From the NCBI RefSeq assembly GCF_050947875.1, contig NC_134568.1, positions 260,396,115 through 260,460,114 of the forward strand: 64,000 nt of DNA, given 5' to 3'. A program made the translations under genes and the position numbers. Source of the stretch: Dermacentor variabilis. Its lineage: Eukaryota > Arthropoda > Arachnida > Ixodida > Ixodidae. Below, one piece after another: positions 31,901 to 42,010 of this stretch (positions within the stretch are counted from its first letter, which is position 1; each line of letters opens with the position of its first letter). Below the pieces are notes generated by a model. That model was not told where the DNA came from, made no database searches, and saw only the letters and a list, made by a program, of their open reading frames with translations.

Positions 31901-34294
31901 CAACAGTTTATTCTTGTGACCACGTTTTCGCATTTGCATGCACCATAGACATCAGCATAAATCAAGCATATCAGTGCGCAGTGCAAAAAGAAACAGAAAA
32001 ATAAAGAAAAAAATAAGTATTGACAAGGTATACCAACTAAGCACCGCGTCCTGGCAATCCAAGAAAATCAAATTATTTTGCTGATAGCGCGATAGATTGA
32101 CACCAAGCGTTTCTATCGCTTAATTCCACTTCAATATTATCTCTAGTAAGCTGGTTATTGCTTGTGTCAATATTTCTGCGGCTGTCAACGGACGACAGCC
32201 GCGTGCCTCACAGTGCATTGCAAGAACGCCACCAGCAAAGTTGATAATAAACTGTTGGAAGTAGAGTCTGTGTGTGTGCACGTGCCTTTTTCATGCGTGT
32301 GTCTAGTTTGCGCATTTTTATGCCCACAATCTTCGACAAAGGTACACCCCTTGCCACACAACAATAATCGTCATGTGCCTTGCTTGCGTTTCCTTTCTTG
32401 AAAACGCCACGCCCGCTACGTTCTTGTCGGGAATGCTATGTCAGGCTGCTACAACGCGCATGCCGTTCGTTACTGGGAAGTACCGGGCTCGCAGCGTTAA
32501 AGAAAGAAATGCGGACAAGACCGATGCCGTTTGTCGTTCTGTGACAAGATACAACCCAAAGGGTGTAATTTTTGTTTTAGAGTGCAAGAGGCCACTCTGC
32601 TGTGCACCCAAAGCGGTGCATGTTTCGGCCAACGTCTCCCGTTGATTCGGAGCTAACGTTTCCTCCAGATCTAAGTGCCTCCTCACGTTCCTTTTAGAAC
32701 CCGCTGCGTTAGCTCAATGGTATGGTGTAGCGCTGCTCCGCACGAGGTTCTGGGTTCGATCCCGGCAGCGGTGACCGCATTCCGATGGAAGCCGAATGCA
32801 AAAACGATCGTGTACCGTGCATTAGGTGCAGGTTAAAGAACCCCGGGCGGTAAAAATCAATCCGTAGTCCCCCACTACAGCGGGCCTCATAAACAGATCG
32901 CGGTTTTGGCTCGCAATGCCCAAGATTTTAATTCCTAAGTGTGCTTGTGGAGGCACTTCACTGGTTTGCCAGAAAACAGAACGCAACAGGAATTCGCTCT
33001 GTAGTAGTTACTGAGCAGTGTAACGTTGCAGGACGAAAAATGACAGCCTAAAGAGGGGACAAAAAAAAAGGAGGGTAGGTGATGGGAAACGGCACCAGGA
33101 GGGGGAAGGGGGATAGATCCAGGATAACGTCTGGCGTCATTTTTTTTTTGTTCTTGTTTTCCTCTCCCCGAAAAAAAAAACGCAATGCTTGCGCAGTGGC
33201 ACAGCTCGCCTTGTGTAAATGTAGCGGTCGAAAGCGTAGCGACATGAAACCGCCTGGTGCAACCGACTCGCATGGAACGCAGAAGTCACACGCAGTGCGG
33301 CTGCTGGCGTCCTGCAATGGCCTCTTAAAGAGACCGACAACTCATCATCAACGCGCAACGATATAACGATGCAAACGAAAAGATAATGCCTCACACTGAT
33401 TGAAAGTAGAATGATGTCCCTTAAGAGAATTATGTCTTTGAATTAGCAGACAGTTCCGCCGATCGGCTTCATTAAATATTTTGCGTAGCACGTAGCGTCA
33501 TATCTATGTGTTCGTATCAGTCGTTAAAATTTACCTGCTGGAAACAATGGACACCTAGTCTCCCTTAATTCTATTTCCGTTCTCCCTTCCCCCAGCGTAG
33601 GGTAGCCAATCAGACTCTTGACTGGTTAACATCCCTGCCTTCTTTCCTCTCTCTATATATATCTCTAATATAAATGCGAAACATTTCAATAGCTTATCAC
33701 ATCTGAATATCTGAGCGTCTTTTGTTCAAGATTTCCACCATAAGGGCTCCGCCACGCGCCCTTTGCGCGTGATCTAGTTGAGCAGCTAAGTCCATGTGCG
33801 GTGCGGCTTAGCCAGCTAGCGTGTTCAAAGCTGACTGGTGGCGTGAGCAATGAAGTGAATCTTTCTAATTAAGTCGGAAATTCCATCTACTGTGGGATTT
33901 CCATCAAAAGGCTCGATTAGGTCGCGCAGAATTGTACTGGGAGCCTGGCAAATAGAGAGGGAGGAAAAGAAATGCTATTCGACCCATGCTGGACGCTTAA
34001 GAAATGCCGCAAAAATTTCTTCGGATGTCCTTTCCCAGAGTTATCGAAGGCTTGGGGCATGACAATAGTCACTCACTTGGCGACCTGCTTGAAGTAGATG
34101 CCGGTGTCGGTGGTGGTGATCTTTTTGCCGTCGATGACCTTGGCCTGCTTGAACCACTTGTCGCTGTTGGAGAGCGTGATGGCGTCGCCTGTGCTCTTGC
34201 TGTCGCCAAACTTTGCGAACGCCTTGAACTGGCCATCGAACGACGTCGGCGGCACCGGCGAGCCCGGCGCGGGCGATTCCGGCGGCGTCGCCAT
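25806..34294 (-). CDS. TPPP: Tubulin polymerization-promoting protein (TPPP/p25-alpha), three-exon coding gene
   Basis: TPPP family proteins bind tubulin, promote its polymerization and bundle microtubules in the cytoplasm; the fly member (ringmaker) acts in axons. The spliced coding sequence is 34294-34077, 31682-31550 and 25988-25806 (218+133+183 = 534 bases: 177 residues plus stop), close to the usual invertebrate length. Exon 1 gives [20 protein letters not shown] and [17 protein letters not shown], the p25-alpha core. Exon 2 gives an acidic/basic helix. Exon 3 gives [33 protein letters not shown] (the conserved glycine-rich GxGxGK segment) and [11 protein letters not shown]. Introns use GT-AG and fall in phase 2 and phase 0; as I recall vertebrate TPPP genes, the positions correspond. 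ATG at 34294 directly follows an acceptor-like CTTTCGCAG, so it may be internal in a longer isoform (see 36619-36960). No frameshift or stop is seen, so the gene looks functional. Confidence 0.95.
25989..27886. other. TPPP intron 2, 3' part, unannotated
   Basis: Intronic by the exon map. The GC-rich stretch at about 26660-26930 is open on the plus strand but shows no family I can name. Otherwise there is no recognisable feature. Confidence 0.45.
27887..28080. repeat. (TTTA)n tract followed by GTAATTGATTAC-like degenerate repeat
   Basis: TTTA units at about 27888-27910 are followed by variants of GTAATT.GATTAC and their complements to about 28070. The same word type recurs at 30775-30895. Confidence 0.7.
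28281..29758. mobile_element. MITE with TTAA flanks (piggyBac-like target duplication) in TPPP intron
   Basis: The left end is TTAA then AGGGACCCTGAAACGCTTTT. The right end is the complement, read inward as TTAA then AGGGCCCCTGAAACGGTTC. Similarity continues through (A)TTT.TACA and ACG-rich words for about 45 bp. TTAA at 28281-28284 and 29755-29758 fits piggyBac-type integration. The 1.47-kb interior has no convincing transposase, so it is non-autonomous. The superfamily rests on the TTAA and terminal repeats alone. Confidence 0.62.
29759..30774. other. TPPP intron 2, middle part, repeat-like but unclassified
   Basis: There is a C-run at about 29805-29816 and a GC-rich block at 30170-30570. 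The words GCGACGGCAGAAAT and TGTCCATATAAGTGCTATCG near 30562-30605 are familiar to me from tick interspersed repeats, but I cannot classify the element. Confidence 0.35.
30775..30895. repeat. Degenerate GTAATTGATTAC array
   Basis: Five or more variants of GTAATTGATTAC and complement occur in about 120 bp, ending in poly-T. It pairs in style with 27950-28070, about 2.8 kb away. Confidence 0.65.
30982..31067 (-). mobile_element. Degenerate tick SINE fragment
   Basis: CACCTGGGCTTCTTGAAGTAC, GCGGGTTTTCGCGTTCCGCCCC and GAGGCCGCCGCGGC match, in order, the minus-strand SINE body of this window with many substitutions. Confidence 0.6.
31068..31549. other. TPPP intron 2, 5' end
   Basis: A poly-T run lies near 31366-31376. 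No other feature was recognised up to the exon 2 donor. Confidence 0.45.
31550..31682 (-). CDS. TPPP: TPPP coding exon 2
   Basis: Acceptor CGCGGCAG and donor ACG|GTAAGC. The first base completes the exon 1 lysine codon, then 44 codons follow ([20 protein letters not shown] and [12 protein letters not shown] are visible). The frame closes exactly in phase 0. The long antisense open frames here are shadows. Confidence 0.93.
31895..32263. mobile_element. Small inverted-repeat element (MITE-like) in TPPP intron 1
   Basis: TACTTCCAACAGTTTATT (31895-31912) is a perfect inverse match of AATAAACTGTTGGAAGTA (32246-32263). Outside the perfect 18 bp, CA-rich sequence on the left (ACACACGCACAC) mirrors TG-rich sequence on the right (TGTGTGTGTGCACG), so the arms may be about 45 bp. 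The interior is AT-rich and noncoding. Confidence 0.7.
32264..32699. other. No recognisable feature (TPPP intron 1)
   Basis: Open on the plus strand for 90 codons (32373-32645), but I see no domain. Confidence 0.45.
32700..32934 (+). mobile_element. Divergent tick SINE with a different tRNA-like head
   Basis: The body matches the family (GAAGCCGAATGCAAAAACGA, GGTTAAAGAACCCCGGGCGG, GCGGGCCTCATAAACAGATC). The head reads CGTTAGCTCAATGGTATGGT and GGTTCTGGGTTCGATCCC, closer to a canonical tRNA A/B-box pair than the heads of the other copies. It may be an older subfamily or a different tRNA parent. Confidence 0.75.
32935..33589. other. No recognisable feature (TPPP intron 1)
   Basis: Poly-A and poly-T runs near 33060-33070, 33140-33150 and 33170-33180. 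No coding exon seen. Confidence 0.45.
33590..33665 (+). repeat. Interspersed repeat fragment, CCCCAGCGTAGGGTAGCC type
   Basis: CCCCCAGCGTAGGGTAGCCA, then CTGGTTAACATCCCTGCCTT and a CT-rich tail. The same succession occurs on the minus strand at 49575-49670. Probably the 3' end of a retroelement. Confidence 0.55.
33666..34076. other. TPPP intron 1 next to exon 1
   Basis: No feature other than the exon 1 donor at its upper end. Confidence 0.5.
34077..34294 (-). CDS. TPPP: TPPP coding exon 1 (N-terminal core)
   Basis: Runs from ATG (34294) to the donor CAA|GTGAGT. It encodes 72 codons plus two bases; the split lysine codon is completed by exon 2. The first residues are proline-rich ([16 protein letters not shown]), then the conserved TPPP core begins. 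Confidence 0.93.
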
Positions 34295-36618
34295 CTGCGA
34301 AAGCCACGAGGGAGCCGTGGAACAAACGCCGCCGCGCACTCGGCCGCAACACGTGTGTGCGTGGCCGCCTATAGGCGTGGCCCCGGAACACGGTCTCCGC
34401 TTCACTGGTTTGTCAGAAGACAGAACGTGACAGAACAAACTCGCTCAAAAAAAAAAAAGAGGGGGGGGGGGAGGAAGAGAGAGACAACTGAACGTGTCAG
34501 TCACTCCGTTCGATGCCGCTGCACGTGTGGGCATTTGTTTATTGAAATTCTTGTCAAATTTATTCATAGCTGATAAGCTAACCTGCCGTTATCGAGCGCT
34601 GCATTTACCATGTGAGCGCATGCTGGGAAAATTGGTCGTACCTCCGAAGAGTGGCGTAACAGTCGAACGAAACTGAGAAATGCTTAGACTCTCGCAGCTA
34701 GAAGTTCTGCCTTGCTGACGTGCCATTGATTCCCGTATTTCCGAGTTGTCCGTCTTCCTCCCACCGCGTTGCCTGCAGTTTTGCCATTGCATAAGTGCTG
34801 AAATAATGACATTTTCGACCCGTCGTATCAGAGCGCTTTGTTAGCGCTGTATATCGTCAGGAAGACTGAGCCAACTTCAATGTGTGTAATGAAGTCTGAT
34901 TATCACTATTAGTGGCAACTAACCTATATACGGGTTGAGTGGCGTCTGACACGATTTTGAAATGCTTCCAGAGTGCTCTGGAACGACCATTTGACGACGA
35001 CATGAGAATCCGAGTAATAGAAGTACCGCAGGCGCGCAAGCTGACAGGGCGGGAGAAAGAGAGTGCGCGAGGTCAAGCTTCTCACTTTCTCAGTCTTACT
35101 GGCCCTGCAGTCAGATCCTGTGTTCGTGCGCTTGCTTTCTCTGAACAATTTCCTTTGAAAGGCAGCTATAGGGGCGAAGCCGCTTTTACGCCGTCTGCGA
35201 ACTGATTTAAGCAAAACAGAATAGACCGTCAGTACTCGGACCGACGTGCGTACGCGTTTTTGCTCAGATAGTGCGAAAAGCGTTGTGACGCTCGACGCAT
35301 AAATTCGTAGCGTCATGAAATAATCTATGAATGAACATTTCGCAGTGCATGGTACTTGACTCAAGATTATTTTTGCTAGTTCATCTTACCTGCATGTGAG
35401 CATAGTTACCTGCTCCTACGAAAGCAAACGCATGACGGAAGAGCAGATGCAAACATGGTCAGTGTCCATCTGCATCCATCAAGCGTTTTCTTTCAGCTCG
35501 AGCGGAGAGAAATGAACATGCATTTGGCAGTACCCTGACATCGCTTTGCTCTATAGAGCGCTGAACGAAGGCAACGAAATCCGGGCTAAAATCTCTTTGG
35601 AATTTTTTTTTATGAAAACATGCACGCTTGACGCCAGAGAAGTTAATGAGAAAGGAATGAGGAGAATGTTAAACCTTTGTAGCAATTTCAGATGCCGCGA
35701 GGCACGTCCCGCACCTGCATTTGCATGCGCAGGAAAAAGAGACCATTGCTTATGCGACCTTGACACAAAATGAGCGCTCATTTAGGCTGCCTGCTAAACA
35801 GCAGTATTCAATGCGAAACACGTACGTATACCACTCTGGCCGAACTCGGGTTTCGGAGTTGCCCAGAAAATGCGCGCCATGTCCCGCAGAGCATATCCGC
35901 GCTCGCTGGCTTGAACATATGCGATTAGCTTAGCAAAGTTTTACTATTGTTCATAAGTATGTGTGTGTACAACGCCAAAGAAGCGATATGCGTTGTCTGA
36001 GCCTAACGCCTTAAAGAACTGTGCTGTAAACTCATCAACACAGTTTTATCGGAGTTTCACTCAGTAATAAACTATAGGGTTTTCTTGCAGTATGGGGTTA
36101 CAAATGACCTAGTAATGGAAGGTTAAAGGTTAATTTCGACCCCCTCGGAATGTTCAGCGTGTACGCAAATATACGTATAGGTGCGTATATGTTTTACCCC
36201 GTCGTAGTGGGTCCACGCGGCCGGGAATTCGCGGCTTCGTGCTCAGTCCGAGTTTCACTCGGTATCGACGGTGTGACATTCTTAATCGCAAACGGGCGAT
36301 TTCTCAACTTGCGAGTTCCAATGCTTGAGTCAGATTACGAGAAACCGTAGTTCATCCAACGCGCAAATTTCCTGCCTCTTGGAGTTCACGAGCACGCAGC
36401 ATCGCAGAAAGCCGCTCAATTTTTGTCATCGTGCTCATTCATGTCGTGACTGTTCCGTGGAACCTCGATTGAGCGACAACGGAGGAACTATCTGTTAAAC
36501 CTGGTGCAACCAGCTAGTGGCGGTGGGCAGTTGCCACGCGCACGCATTCGCCCACGCTTCAATCCAGGGGCCGTTGTGCACGCGTGACGGCCGCGCGCGC
36601 GTCCGCACGCATACTCAC
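34295..36618. other. Upstream intron or intergenic region of TPPP
   Basis: There is an acceptor-like CTTTCGCAG at 34295-34303 (minus) adjoining the TPPP ATG. Poly-A/G occurs at 34447-34475. No coding exon was recognised between here and the open exon at 36619. Confidence 0.45.
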
Positions 36619-36960
36619 GGACATGCGCATTTCGTAGAACTCCTCTCTCATCACCCTCCGCACTTCGTCCACAATGCGCTCCTGGAGGATGTGGAACTGC
36701 TCCTGGAGCACGCCCAGCGGCCAGTGGACCTCGTCGTCGACGACGGCGGTCGACCTGCACGGCCGCTCGTCGCCGGAGCAGTTTTCCTCGACGTCGGAGT
36801 CCGAGGCGGCGCCGCCGCCGTTGTCCGCCTCCCGGCGCCGGGGCGCGTCCTCTTCGACGGACGACGGCGCCACGTCGAAGTCCTCTACCATGAGCACTTG
36901 CATGCGCCTAGAATCACGCCTGGGCGCCGGTGCCGCGTCGGTCTTGCGCACCTTGCTCAT
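36619..36960 (-). CDS. Open 5' exon, possible N-terminal extension of TPPP
   Basis: The ATG at 36960 is the first after an in-frame TAG at 37074-37072. The frame stays open for exactly 114 codons to a strong donor TCC|GTGAGT, so the intron is phase 0. The product is not recognised. The start is basic (MSKVRK), the middle (about residues 25-78) is rich in D/E/S, and the end (PLGVLQEQFHILQERIVDEV then RRVMREEFYEMR) looks like an amphipathic, coiled-coil-prone helix. GC content and CpG density are high, unlike the flanks. The next downstream acceptor I can support is the CTTTCGCAG just before the TPPP ATG, also compatible with phase 0. Joining the two would give about 291 residues. Alternatively it could belong to a separate gene with exons I do not see. 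Confidence 0.5.
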
Positions 36961-37480
36961 CGCTCTCCGCGCGCGTCGGCGACCGATGTGCCGCTTTCTC
37001 TCGAGTATTGCCGCTTCCGGTGGCCAGGCGACCGGGTCGACCCAGGTGCGCAGTGGCCGCGTCGAAGACTCCTAACGCCCAAGCGCGCGGCTCCCCGCCG
37101 GCCTCTTTGTCGCCACGCACGAGCGTTGTCCGGCGGATGCTCGCTCGAAGCCCCCAGCGCCTCAGAGAGAAAAATGCACGCGGCGCGCCGGCGGGAGGGC
37201 CACCCAGCCACTGGGCCCGTATCGTCCGTATCGCCGTTCTATGAAGACGCCGCGTGGCCGTGCGATGTATGCAAAAGCGTTTTTCACACTCGAAGATTCT
37301 AAACAAGCCCTCCCCCTTCCCCGCTCACCGCGGCGGCGCACGCCTTTCGCCGAGCCGTGTCGTGCGCCTCCGAGCGCGCGCGCGCCTTGGTCTATGCTTT
37401 CTGCTCTTCGTCTTTCGGAAGAGGCGGATTCAAGGAGAGAGGCGAGCGCGGTTGGTTGCACCGGTTAGCCGGGCAAATTT
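36961..37480 (-). promoter_or_regulatory. CpG-rich block, candidate promoter/5' UTR of the minus-strand gene
   Basis: Strongly enriched in CG dinucleotides compared with surrounding AT-rich DNA, and located immediately upstream of the open exon at 36960. No TATA box or initiator is convincing. Long open frames on both strands here follow from the lack of AT-rich stop codons. Confidence 0.35.
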
Positions 37481-40400
37481 CGATTGGCGGACGAGGCCAG
37501 GGCCGACTCAATTACCCCTCTGTCACGTTCGTCTCGTCGTCTCAGTTCCAGACAAATGTGCTATCACGCCCAACACCCGAGCACGACTTGCGTGACGCGA
37601 AGTATGAAATTGGTGAAGCGAAATGATGCGGATGAAAAGTTCTACATAGTTTAGCTACTGTTAGGAGGCCTAGAAGTCTTCCTGCCGAGAGCTTCTACGT
37701 TTTCTCTAGCTTCAGCCGATACCCCTTACGAGTTGCAGACTCGGAATGTCTTAGCTGGAGCAAGATACGTCTGGAGATTATGAATACCTGCGTTTCTGTC
37801 TGAATGCTATATATAGTTACAGACTCGCTACGTCGAAATGGGCAAACTTTATATCTGTTCACTTCACATTACGAAGCTGTTCGCCCGACATTACTGCCGC
37901 ACTGATACCGTTGTGTGTGTGTGTGTTTTTTTTTTTTTTCCTGTAGGTGTAGGTAAGAAGCATTTCATAAAGAATAAAGCCACCAAGCAAACGTTGGTTG
38001 GCTTCTCCTTTAAGCATACTTACAGTGTAACGGAGCATGCTTTCGCGAACTGCGCCCACCACAAACAAACAAGACGGAACAAGTCGCAAAGAAAGGTGAA
38101 AACGTTGTTCTCGTTCTTCAAGTTGTGCGTTGTGGTTGTTTGCCAACGTAGGTGAAAACAAACAACAAAGCACAGACTGTTGGTGCAGGTAGAAATTTGT
38201 CACCATAGTGGTGAAATAGCGACGCCATTTGGACGCTCGACTTATCCGCACAGAGCTCATGGTACATGATCTGGCTATCTCAGTGTAAGCGAAAGGGTAA
38301 ACGGAGGTTCCGGCGGAGGTTGCGCTTGTAGGCACGTCAACTAGTCCTCAGCGGCGTCCATGCGCAGTTGTTTATTGCAGCTACACGCCCGCTTTCACGC
38401 CGTTTTGTTTCAGGAGAGTTTCGATGGCTAGAAGAGGCGCTTATAATTCGTGATGGGTCAAGTTACTCCGCCGTGCTTCGATCCGTTGTATAGATGTTCG
38501 CGATAGGGGCCCCATTCTCACGTTATACGACTCTCTCGATTGTGATCGATCGCTAGATAAACGACATCTCTTAGCAGGCCTGTCTGTTATTTCCGGCGGC
38601 ATTCCTTTTCTTTTTTTGCCCTCCCTTTTCTTGCCTCCCCACATTCTCCTCCCCAGTACGATTTGTTTGCGTTCGTTTCCGTTGATCACGCAGGCGGAAA
38701 CACACTAGACAAAACTTCCGTCGGACATATATCCCGTGAAATGAACAAAATGAATGGAAGCCAGAAAGGGCGAGAGCCACCTGGTGGGTCGCGCCCTGCG
38801 ATTCGTGAATCACGACGGCTGGCTCCGTGGCCGCGCGGCTAGACGTCACGAGCCGCGACGTTCCTCAGGCGTCGCTCGGATCACGACTGCCTGTGTACAT
38901 GCCACGGGGAACCGGTCGCCGCCTATGCACGCGTGTGTTTACCACTGCCGCCGCTGGCGGCGTGTTCGACGTCGTAAGCGAGAGCGAAGCGGCCATTCCC
39001 TGAGAACAGAGCTGCTTGATGAAAGTAACTTGCGGAGCGGGGCGGGCTTTGTTTGTGCACGGCTGTAGCACGTAAGATGAGCGAGTGCACGGTTAGGATT
39101 GGAATTATTTGCGTGACGTATATACGTCATATCGCAATTCGTAATGCTCCGCTGGAGTGTAGGCAGTATAACTGCATGTGTCTATCTATGGGCTCACTAA
39201 TTAGACGCCTTAGCGAATACTTTTCTTTTTCTTTTTTTTTAACGACCCGCGCTTGGGTTTGAAATGTAGTCAACTGTATGTTAAAGAATTACATCAAGTG
39301 GATTAACATCCCGAAACTGCGCAGTGCGCTATGAGGGACGTCGCATAGCTGCAGGCTGGGCTAACTTTGGTCACTGTAATTAATTATAACGCGTACAGAA
39401 AGCATGGTACGCGAGCGTTTCGGCATTAGGCCCCTATCGGATACCTTGCTGGAGAGTTTAAAAAAAAGTCACTTTTTTTTTTTTTGCAGGTGTTTGTTAC
39501 CTGATCCGTGGACTCGAACTTAAAAGAATGAAATGAGCGTGGCATGGCTATCGCGTGTAAATCGGCAGCAGTGTCGATGCATTTGTGACGCTTCAGACTG
39601 TTTTGCCGCTGAAAATAATCTCACTGAAGAGTAATTAATTAAATGTCTTTGCTGACGCCATTCACTTTCTTTATTTAAATTTTACGGCAGCATCTTCGTC
39701 TTATGAACTTGACACTAAAACTAAACCAGTTTTCGATGCAGTTAGGCTCACTAAGGTACACTGCGAGCTCTGACGCGCACGTGCGAATGAAGCGAATGAC
39801 TGCTTTTAAACCTTCGTCCGTTTTACGTCGAGGAGTTCGGAAGTACATTTTTTCGTTGCATATTCCCCCCACTATCGACATGCTCAATGCGCAACGCGGC
39901 ATCTAGTTGATGGCGATGTTCTGAAACTTGCCTGTTCAAACAGGAAATCATTACGAAGGACGTGTCGTTCATGAGAGCAAGACGTGCTTCAGCCTTGTTC
40001 TCGCCTTTCACTTTGAATGTTTTCTATACATGCGTACATGAGTTTCCACCCTCTTTCACACAAGAATTTTCACGAATGAGCGCTCCATTATGCAGAACCG
40101 GCTCCGTGCGCCCACAAGGGCGCGTCTCTCGCTCCTACAGCTATCGGACCAATTTGAACGACACGCACGATCACAGCGAGGCTTAGCTTGCCCATTAGCA
40201 GTTCCTGCTTGCCTCGAAGATATGAGACCGTTGCTGACTGTACGCAGGCTCTCGGAGTACATTTTGCTCCTGAATGCCGTACGTATACGTACTGTTCGGA
40301 GCGTACGCAAAATAAAGTGCGTGACGTGCTTGGGAACACAAACACGCAGACCCGCCGCTAAAGAAATAAAGTGGCGGAGGCCTTGCGTTTCGTTCAGTAC

Positions 40401-41550
40401 GCGCTCGCGTGACCCATTAACTTTTGCTAGCGACTATGTGCAACATCCCGTCTGCCCATTATTTTGCTCTTTACGTTCACCTGTATTGCTGTGCCCTACT
40501 TGAAGGATGTTTATTCTCTTGTGGAGTGCAGTTTGCGTTTGTAGTCTGTGCCCGTGCGCGCGTGTACGGGCGCGTGAGGGCTTGAATTGCAATATATGGT
40601 ATTAAGCCATACACATCTGGCTGCGTGAAGTGTGCACGGAGTGTCAACAGAATCAAGTTGCTAGTTACGTAAGGAAGTGAAATGCCGTTTGGCGTATAGT
40701 GCTCCTCCGACGTTAACTTCGGAACCTTTCTTCGCCGAACTGCACGATATGCGGCCAGAAATATGTATTCGACAAAGTTGTTCCGTTTTGATGACTGTTC
40801 GAGGACACCAAATACGGGCGTGGCAGCTCTTTTGATTGACAGTTTTCTTTTTCAAGCATTCTGGTCCAGTCGCCGAGAATGGCAGGTAGTGAAGTTCGGC
40901 AGAACCTCTATGCAGTACCACGAGCACGGAACGCGGAGAGCCGCAGTTTGACCATTCGTAGCTTACATGTTTTATGTGAAGCGCAGGCATAACGCGCTGT
41001 GCAGCACAGGCACATGAAAACCGTTCGAAACCATCTCAGGCAGGTGTGGTTATGGCAGTGGTTTGGGCCTTATTCTGCCTTAGTAATGACTTGCACAAAT
41101 CCTACCCCTCCGTTGTCCCTCGTACCCCTTCGTGACCTTCTTTGCGAGTTTCACCAACGCCAGTAAATATTCTATATCAACCCTGGTCACCTGCGTACCT
41201 TTACTGCCGCCGTCGCAATCCGAGAAAGCTTTTTTTTTTTCCTAACTTTTCTTATGAGCGCATTGGACAACTGTATGACTGAGTTAGACCATTCGTTCAT
41301 AAATATGCAGCGCACGCGCCGCCACCAGCCCAACAGCAAATGAATATCTCTGTCGACTGCAGGACAGACAGACAGACCGGTTATTGAGGCCAGCTGCGGA
41401 CATGCAGGACCGTCGTTGTCCCCCATTTTTTCGACATACACTATATATGAGCACGTCGTACTTGGCAAGCGCTATAGACCTTTTCGTTCGTAAACATTTT
41501 CTGGGATTCGACTCGACGCATTGGAACATTATTCCTTTATAGCTCGCTAA
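37481..41550. other. Unannotated 4-kb stretch
   Basis: No recognisable gene. Features are limited to homopolymer runs (near 37926-37939, 39230-39240, 39472-39485, 41230-41240) and a CpG-rich patch at about 38750-39060. Open frames are short and show no domain. Confidence 0.4.
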
Positions 41551-42010
41551 AATTCAATTGCGGGGTTTAACGTGTCACGAAACTGCAATTTGGGTCATGG
41601 GGGACGTCGTATGGTGGAAGGGGGCTCCGGGTTAATTTTGACCAGCTGGGCTTCCTTTGACGTGGAGGTCTCGCGATCGAATCTCGGCCACGGCGGCCGC
41701 ATTTCGATGGAGGCGAAATGCGAAAACACCCGTGTACTTAGATTTAGGTGCACGTTAAAGAACCCCAGGTGGTCGAAATTTCCGGAGTCCTCCACTACGA
41801 CGTGCCTCATTATCAGAAAGTGGTTTTGGCACGTAAAACCCCATAATTTAATTTTAATTTCTTCCTTTGACGTGCGCCTACATATGTAAGTACAGGAGCG
41901 TTATTCTTTGCATTTCGCGCTTATCGAAATGCTGCTGATGCTGCGGGTAATCGAACCTGCAACCTCGGGCTCAGCAGCAGAACGCCATAGCCGCTACGCC
42001 GCCGCGGTGG
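41551..42010 (-). mobile_element. Outer (older) tick SINE, split by a second SINE
   Basis: The minus-strand SINE body begins at about 41551 (GGGGTTTAACGTGTCACGAA; TTAATTTTGACCAGCTGGGC). It is interrupted at 41664 and resumes at 41875 (GCGCCTACATATGTAAGTAC; GCATTTCGCGCTTATCGAAA), ending with its tRNA-like head at 42010 (complement CCACCGCGGCGGCGTAGCGG). Only when the inner element is removed is the order continuous. Confidence 0.85.
41665..41860 (+). mobile_element. Inner (younger) 5'-truncated tick SINE with perfect 14-bp TSD
   Basis: It starts within the B-box region (GAGGTCTCGCGATCGAATCT) and runs through the full conserved body to a TAATTTAATTTTAATTT tail. It is flanked by cttcctttgacgtg on both sides (41651-41664 and 41861-41874). 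That repeat belongs to the outer SINE, which proves the insertion order. Confidence 0.92.

Noticed and set aside
32700..32775. Considered as a genuine tRNA gene
   Set aside because: It is followed directly by the conserved SINE body. The other SINE heads (12748, 17253, 43751, 44342) were likewise not called as tRNA genes.
34004..34573. 189-codon plus-strand frame over TPPP exon 1
   Set aside because: Antisense shadow of the conserved TPPP core; low-complexity arginine-rich end.
36517..37302. Long plus-strand open frame (261 codons) opposite the possible TPPP 5' exon
   Set aside because: It is composed of arginine/proline-rich shadow translation of a CpG-rich block, has no domain, and is antisense to a frame with better start and splice signals.
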